Positions 51,977-55,782 of a DNA stretch of 55,782 nt are shown one piece after another. Location: assembly GCA_017481575.1 (NCBI GenBank), contig JAFUPA010000019.1, positions 1 to 55,782 on the forward strand, in the 5' to 3' direction. Each line of letters starts with the position of its first letter. Position 1 is the first letter of the stretch. Below the pieces are notes generated by a model. The model saw only the letters and a list, made by a program, of their open reading frames with translations, was not told the DNA's origin and searched no databases. Position numbers and translations under genes: made by a program. Source of the stretch: Clostridia bacterium. GTDB taxonomy: Bacteria > Bacillota > Clostridia > Oscillospirales > Acutalibacteraceae.

Positions 51977-52003
51977 ATGAAATTGAGTTTCAGTTTCATA
52001 TTT
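51973..52003 (+). promoter_or_regulatory. 31-bp palindromic operator, probable Fur/Zur box
   Basis: AAATATGAAA (51973-51982) and TTTCATATTT (51994-52003) are exact inverted arms; TGA/TCA inside the centre keeps the symmetry. It covers the -10 box and transcription start and ends just before GAGGTG, an ideal place for autorepression by the Fur-family protein it precedes. Confidence 0.75.
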
Positions 52004-52014
52004 GAGGTGATAAT

Positions 52015-52431
52015 ATGGAAAATTCATACAACACAAAACAAGGCGAACTGATTTTAAATATTTTAAAAAGCGGTGCAGGTGAGCACTTCACCGCCGATGA
52101 CATCATAAGACTTTCCGAAAAGGAAGGTAAAAAAGTCGGCAAGGCAACCGTTTACCGCCACCTTGACAAGCTTATCCGTGCGGGCGAGGTGCGCAAGTAC
52201 ATTGTCGAAGAGGGTACAAGTGCATGCTTTGAATACATCGGTAACTCGCATTCCTGCCATTCGCACTATCATCTCAAGTGTTCTTTGTGCGGTGAGCTTC
52301 TTCATGTCAAGTGTGAATACCTTGACGAGGTTTCCGCCCACATTTCAGACCACCACGGCTTTCGGATAAAACCCGAAAAAACCGTTCTTTACGGTGTTTG
52401 CAAAAACTGCAGGGAGGCAGAAAATGTTTAA
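52015..52431 (+). CDS. zur: Fur-family metalloregulator, probably zinc-responsive (Zur)
   Basis: 138 residues. The winged helix (about 1-75) contains TADDIIRLSEKEGKKVGKATVYRHLDKL (recognition helix around VGKATVYRHLDKLI). Structural zinc Cys pairs are Cys89/Cys92 (CSLC) and Cys129/Cys132 (CKNC); HSCHSHYH gives sensory-site ligands. Zur rather than Fur or PerR is inferred because it forms one operon with znuA, znuC and znuB. It overlaps znuA by eight bases. It is probably autoregulated at the palindrome upstream. Confidence 0.83.
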   Translation: MENSYNTKQGELILNILKSGAGEHFTADDIIRLSEKEGKKVGKATVYRHLDKLIRAGEVRKYIVEEGTSACFEYIGNSHSCHSHYHLKCSLCGELLHVKCEYLDEVSAHISDHHGFRIKPEKTVLYGVCKNCREAENV

Positions 52432-53359
52432 AAAAATACTGTCAGTCATACTCGCGGCGGTGTTTTTGGCTTTATCTTTTTCGGGTTGCGTTTCACAAAA
52501 ATCAACTGACGACGGCGGACTCACGGTTGTTACAACAATCTTTGCCCCGTACGATTTTGTGCGGCAGCTTGTCGGTGACAGGGCACGGGTAATTATGCTC
52601 ATTCCACCGGGAGTTGAAAGCCATTCCTACGAGCCGACGCCATCGGATATTATAGAAATTGAAAATGCCGACCTGTTTTTCTATGTCAGCGAGCATACCG
52701 AAACGTGGGTTGAGCAGATACTTTCTGCCCTCAAAAACAAGCAAGTCGAAGTTGTTAATATAGCCGATGGCATCGGCATTGAAATTCACGGTCATGACCA
52801 CGGACACGAGCACGACCACCACGGAGATTGCGAAACAGACGAGCATATCTGGACAAACCTTGCCTATGCTGCGAAAATGGTTGATTTCATCGGCAAAGAG
52901 CTGGCTGAAAAAGACAAGGCAAACGCATCATTTTATATTGAAAATGCTCAAAAATACAGCGGTGAAATTTTAAATCTAAAAAAAGATTTTTCTTCAATGA
53001 TTTCTTCTTCAAAACGCAACGAGATTGTTTCGGGCTCACGCTTTGCATTGAAGAACTTTACAACCGAATTCGGTCTTCACTTCACAGCGGCATTTGATTC
53101 GTGCGTGGACAACACCGAACCGAGTGCGGCAGTAATGGCGAAAATCATTGATAAAATAAAAGACGAAAACATCCCCGTAATCTTTTACGAGGAACTCACA
53201 GAGCCGAAAATCGCACGTGCGGTTTCACTCGAAACAGGGGCAAAGATGTTACTTCTTCATTCCTGTCACAATGTCTCGTCAGAAGAACTCAAAAACGGCG
53301 AGACCTATGTTTCGCTTATGAAACAAAACTATGAAAACTTAAAGGAGGCGTTGAACTGA
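52424..53359 (+). CDS. znuA: zinc ABC transporter substrate-binding lipoprotein
   Basis: 311 residues from ATG 52424 (GGGAGG six bases upstream). Lipoprotein signal peptide with lipobox LSFSGC, lipid-modified Cys22. His67 (VESHSYEP) and His141 (DEHIW) are metal ligands, and the His-rich loop HGHDHGHEHDHHGD (122-135) is typical of zinc rather than manganese binders. The C-terminal lobe ends with NVSSEELKNGETYVSLM. It captures zinc outside the membrane and passes it to ZnuB. Confidence 0.9.
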   Translation: MFKKILSVILAAVFLALSFSGCVSQKSTDDGGLTVVTTIFAPYDFVRQLVGDRARVIMLIPPGVESHSYEPTPSDIIEIENADLFFYVSEHTETWVEQILSALKNKQVEVVNIADGIGIEIHGHDHGHEHDHHGDCETDEHIWTNLAYAAKMVDFIGKELAEKDKANASFYIENAQKYSGEILNLKKDFSSMISSSKRNEIVSGSRFALKNFTTEFGLHFTAAFDSCVDNTEPSAAVMAKIIDKIKDENIPVIFYEELTEPKIARAVSLETGAKMLLLHSCHNVSSEELKNGETYVSLMKQNYENLKEALN

Positions 53360-54063
53360 TGAGTATGATTTCCTGCGAAAAAGTCTATATGAATTACGAC
53401 TCGACCAAGGCTGTCAATGGCGTCAGTTTCAGCGTCGAGAAGGGCGATTTTCTGTGCATTATCGGTGAAAACGGAACAGGTAAAAGCACACTTTTAAAGG
53501 GCATTCTGGGGCTTCAGAGGCTCAATTCGGGTACGATAGTTTTTTCGGGAATAACAAACCGTGAAATGGGATATCTTCCGCAAAGAACAGTAGTTCAAAA
53601 GGATTTCCCCGCAAGCGTGCGTGAGGTTGTTTTAAGCGGCAGACAAACCAAGGGCTTCCGCCTGTTTTATACTCCGACGGACAGAAAAACAGCACAGCAA
53701 AACATTGAACTTATGGGTATCGAAGACATTAAAAACAAGCCGTTCAACGAGCTTTCAGGCGGTCAGCAGCAGCGTGTACTGCTTGCACGTGCCCTGTGTG
53801 CAACGCAAAAGCTGCTTCTTCTGGACGAGCCTACAACAGGTCTTGACCCGTTTGTCACAGCCGAGCTTTATAACCTTATCAGTAAGCTCAACCGTAAACA
53901 CGGTGTAACGGTTATAATGGTTACTCACGATATTAAAAATTCCGTCGAATATGCCAACAAAATTCTTTCAATGGAGCACGACGGTGACTTCTTCGGCACT
54001 ACCGCTGAGTATATGAAAACTCCTGCGGCAAAGCTGATTTTCGGAGGTGGGCAGAATGATTGA
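53359..54063 (+). CDS. znuC: zinc ABC transporter ATPase
   Basis: 234 residues from ATG 53359, overlapping the znuA stop by one base. Walker A GENGTGKSTLLK, Q-loop YLPQRT, signature LSGGQQQRVLLAR, Walker B LLLLDEPTTGLD and H-loop VTHDIKNS are complete. It powers ZnuB. A second ATG at 53365 could also serve as start. Confidence 0.92.
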   Translation: MSMISCEKVYMNYDSTKAVNGVSFSVEKGDFLCIIGENGTGKSTLLKGILGLQRLNSGTIVFSGITNREMGYLPQRTVVQKDFPASVREVVLSGRQTKGFRLFYTPTDRKTAQQNIELMGIEDIKNKPFNELSGGQQQRVLLARALCATQKLLLLDEPTTGLDPFVTAELYNLISKLNRKHGVTVIMVTHDIKNSVEYANKILSMEHDGDFFGTTAEYMKTPAAKLIFGGGQND

Positions 54064-54880
54064 AACCTTCCTTCAGATGTTTGAATATGACTTTATGCTT
54101 CGTGCAATAATCGTTGGCGCACTCGTCGCACTTTGCTCTGCACTTCTCGGCGTAACACTCGTGTTAAAGCGTTATTCAATGATTGGTGACGGACTTTCTC
54201 ACGTTGGCTTCGGTGCGTTGTGCATAGCACTTGCAATGAATGTTGCTCCGCTTGCGGTTTCTGTCCCTGTTGTTGTGGTTGCCGCTTTTCTTCTTTTGCA
54301 GATAAGCGAAAACAGCAAAATCAAAGGCGATGCCGCAATCGCTCTGATTTCAAGCACGGCACTTGCCGTGGGTGTAATTGTCACGTCAATGACAACGGGC
54401 ATCAATTCAGATGTCAACGGCTATATGTTCGGCAGTATCCTTGCAATGAGCGACACGGACGTGGTTGTCAGCATTGTTCTTTCAGCCGCCGTTCTTGTTT
54501 TGTATATTGTTTTTTATAACAAGATTTTTGCTGTCACCTTTGACGAAAGCTTTGCAAGGGCAACGGGCACACGCACAAAGACATACAATACTCTCATTTC
54601 ACTTTTGACAGCAATCACAATTGTAATCGGAATGCGTATTATGGGTGCAATGCTTATTTCAAGTCTCGTTATTTTCCCTGCACTCACATCAATGCGAGTT
54701 TGCTCTTCCTTTAAAAAGGTGGTAATAACCTCCGCTGTTGTGTCTGTTCTGTGCTTCTTTGTGGGATTGTTTATTTCCTTTGCTTACTCAATGCCCGCAG
54801 GTGCAAGTGTTGTTGCAGTCAATGCTGTTGCATTTTTACTTTTCTCCCTTGTCGGAATGATTAAACGAAAGATATCATAA
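54056..54880 (+). CDS. znuB: zinc ABC transporter permease
   Basis: 274 residues from ATG 54056, overlapping znuC by eight bases; GGAGG at 54043-54047 is 8 bases upstream, and an in-frame GTG at 54047 lies within it. About eight membrane helices. LGVTLVLKRYSMIGDGLSHVGFGA is the ABC-3 permease signature. With ZnuA and ZnuC it completes the zinc importer. Confidence 0.92.
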   Translation: MIETFLQMFEYDFMLRAIIVGALVALCSALLGVTLVLKRYSMIGDGLSHVGFGALCIALAMNVAPLAVSVPVVVVAAFLLLQISENSKIKGDAAIALISSTALAVGVIVTSMTTGINSDVNGYMFGSILAMSDTDVVVSIVLSAAVLVLYIVFYNKIFAVTFDESFARATGTRTKTYNTLISLLTAITIVIGMRIMGAMLISSLVIFPALTSMRVCSSFKKVVITSAVVSVLCFFVGLFISFAYSMPAGASVVAVNAVAFLLFSLVGMIKRKIS

Positions 54881-54902
54881 AATAATTTTTGAGGTGATTA
54901 CA

Positions 54903-55400
54903 ATGAAAGAGCTTAAAAATATAAAAGAGGTTAAAGAGAACCTCGTCAAAATGATTGCTGACGATTGGGCACTTGTTTCAGCCGCAGACGGCGAAAAGTG
55001 GAACACAATGACAATCAGCTGGGGCGGTGTCGGTGAGCTTTGGGGCAAGGATGTGGTTTTTGCATTCATCCGTCCGCAGAGATACACAAAAGAATTTATG
55101 GACAAGAGCGATTATTTTACCGTCAGCTTTTTTGAGGGGATTTATAGGGATGCTCTCAAAATCTGCGGCACAAAGTCGGGCAGAGATTGCGACAAGACAA
55201 CACTTGCAGGACTTTCAGCAGAGTTTGACGGCGAAGCAGTTTACCCGGCAGAGGCAAAGCTCGTTATCAAGTGCCGTAAGCTTGCGGTGCAGAAGATGGA
55301 TAACGCAGGCTTTCTTGACAAGTCAATCGAGTCAAATTACAAGGCAGGGGACTACCATTATGTCTATATTGGTGAGATTGAAAAGGTAATTGAAAAATAA
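54903..55400 (+). CDS. flavin reductase-like FMN-binding protein
   Basis: 165 residues from ATG 54903 (an in-frame GTG at 54894 overlaps GAGGTG). The split-barrel FMN-binding fold is indicated by NTMTISWGGVGELWGKDVVFAF and FIRPQRYTKEFMDKSDYFTV, and SFF. Family members reduce flavins with NAD(P)H or act as flavoprotein reductases. It follows znuB by 22 bases and may be read through from the zinc operon, but no functional link is known. Confidence 0.83.
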   Translation: MKELKNIKEVKENLVKMIADDWALVSAADGEKWNTMTISWGGVGELWGKDVVFAFIRPQRYTKEFMDKSDYFTVSFFEGIYRDALKICGTKSGRDCDKTTLAGLSAEFDGEAVYPAEAKLVIKCRKLAVQKMDNAGFLDKSIESNYKAGDYHYVYIGEIEKVIEK

Positions 55401-55423
55401 TTTAAAAATTTTTCAAAAAACAG

Positions 55424-55452
55424 TTGACAAAGTCGAAATGCTGTTATATAAT
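55424..55452 (+). promoter_or_regulatory. consensus promoter of the 5S rRNA gene
   Basis: TTGACA (55424-55429), 17-base spacer, TATAAT (55447-55452): full consensus, about 35 bases before the 5S rRNA 5' end. Confidence 0.88.
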
Positions 55453-55486
55453 AATCAAGCGCTCGAGAGTGAAACAGCTCTCAGCA

Positions 55487-55603
55487 GTCGGTGTTGATAG
55501 CGAAGAGGGTCCACCCGTTCCCATACCGAACACGGTAGTTAAGCTCTTCTGTGCTGAAAATACTTGGCGGGCAGCCGCCCGGGAAGATAAGGCGATGCCG
55601 ACA
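55487..55603 (+). rRNA. rrf: 5S ribosomal RNA
   Basis: 117 bases. Ends pair as GTCGG/CCGAC. The conserved internal segments CCACCCGTTCCCATACCGAA and CACGGTAGTTAAGCTCTTC, and the loop E/helix IV region with TACTTGGCGGGCAGCCGCCC, identify 5S rRNA. It has its own promoter and terminator, with protein-coding sequence directly upstream and no 23S rRNA, so it is a stand-alone copy within this window. An antisense frame of 69 codons over it is meaningless. Confidence 0.95.
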
Positions 55604-55612
55604 TAATTAAAG

Positions 55613-55640
55613 CAACCGCTCAATAGAGCGGTTGTTTTCT
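55613..55640 (+). terminator. terminator of the 5S rRNA gene
   Basis: CAACCGCTC pairs with GAGCGGTTG across AATA, followed by TTTTCTTTTT. Confidence 0.9.
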
Positions 55641-55663
55641 TTTTGTCTGGCAACGGATGAAAA

Positions 55664-55737
55664 CCCCCGGTTCTACCGGGGGAAAAAGAACGCTTTAGTA
55701 AAAAAAGAAAGCACCACGCAAATGAGTGGTGTAAAAA
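55664..55737. mobile_element. possible end of an IS200/IS605-type element
   Basis: GATGAAAA then the perfect hairpin CCCCCGG TTCTA CCGGGGG (55664-55682), and further in CACCAC GCAAATGA GTGGTG. Terminal hairpins of this kind mark IS200/IS605 elements. No transposase sequence is visible because the window ends at 55782, so this stays tentative. Confidence 0.35.
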
Positions 55738-55782
55738 ATAATAACCTCCTAGTATAATAGAAGCGGTTTGGCGACTGCATTA

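Overview
The window looks like chromosomal core DNA of a low-to-moderate GC Gram-positive anaerobe of the class Clostridia, most like the Oscillospirales/Ruminococcaceae group. Evidence: the Clostridia-type spc/alpha ribosomal order with adk-map-infA inside it, strong AAGGAGG ribosome-binding sites, occasional TTG/GTG starts, a parE-parC pair, an energy-coupling-factor (ECF) module linked to truA, DUF512-der, and GC-rich intergenic hairpin repeats of the kind common in gut Clostridia. The species cannot be named from sequence alone.

Layout. 1-7.3 kb is the distal spc/alpha operon: rplR (3' end), rpsE, rpmD, rplO, secY, adk, map, infA, rpmJ, rpsM, rpsK, rpsD, rpoA, rplQ and a strong terminator. 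7.4-11.5 kb is a reverse-strand locus of two metallophosphatases and a GPH-type symporter. 11.7-12.6 kb is an orphan membrane-anchored protein. 12.8-17.0 kb is topoisomerase IV (parE-parC), then secG. 17.6-19.3 kb is gdhA behind a roughly 320-nt structured leader. 19.3-22.4 kb (reverse) is a maltose-acetyltransferase-like gene and a GH3 glycosidase. 22.4-24.1 kb holds a repeat cluster, a histidine phosphatase and a toxin-antitoxin pair with a frameshifted toxin. 24.2-27.0 kb is rpsO-pnp, both with structured leaders. 27.0-28.4 kb has dense palindromic repeats, a membrane HTH regulator and an unannotated 47-aa Cys/Asn-rich peptide. 28.5-33.8 kb carries mtaB, dacF, pgi, a small P-loop protein and yceD-rpmF. 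33.9-45.1 kb is GrpB, a hairpin array, DUF512, der, ruvCAB, glmM, an rRNA methyltransferase and ecfA1-ecfA2-ecfT-truA. 45.1-49.7 kb is DUF5711, a CvpA-like protein, pgsA and a ClpE-like chaperone. 49.8-51.8 kb is a GT-D glycosyltransferase and a polysaccharide pyruvyltransferase. 52.0-54.9 kb is a Fur/Zur regulator with znuA-znuC-znuB, followed by a flavin reductase. The window closes with a stand-alone 5S rRNA gene and a possible insertion-sequence end.

Most genes are housekeeping: translation, secretion, chromosome segregation, recombination, envelope precursor and phospholipid synthesis, vitamin uptake, zinc homeostasis. The unusual content is non-coding: (i) a gdhA leader with two related hairpin modules able to pair in mutually exclusive ways; (ii) an 84-nt near-perfect hairpin just before pnp; (iii) a run of five different short hairpins separated by a 7-nt ATTTCAC spacer, the last holding the Shine-Dalgarno of the DUF512 gene; and (iv) a GC-rich element family that keeps a CCCCT/AGGGG frame but changes its inner hairpin. 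All coordinates, starts and pairings were read by eye; no database or folding program was used.
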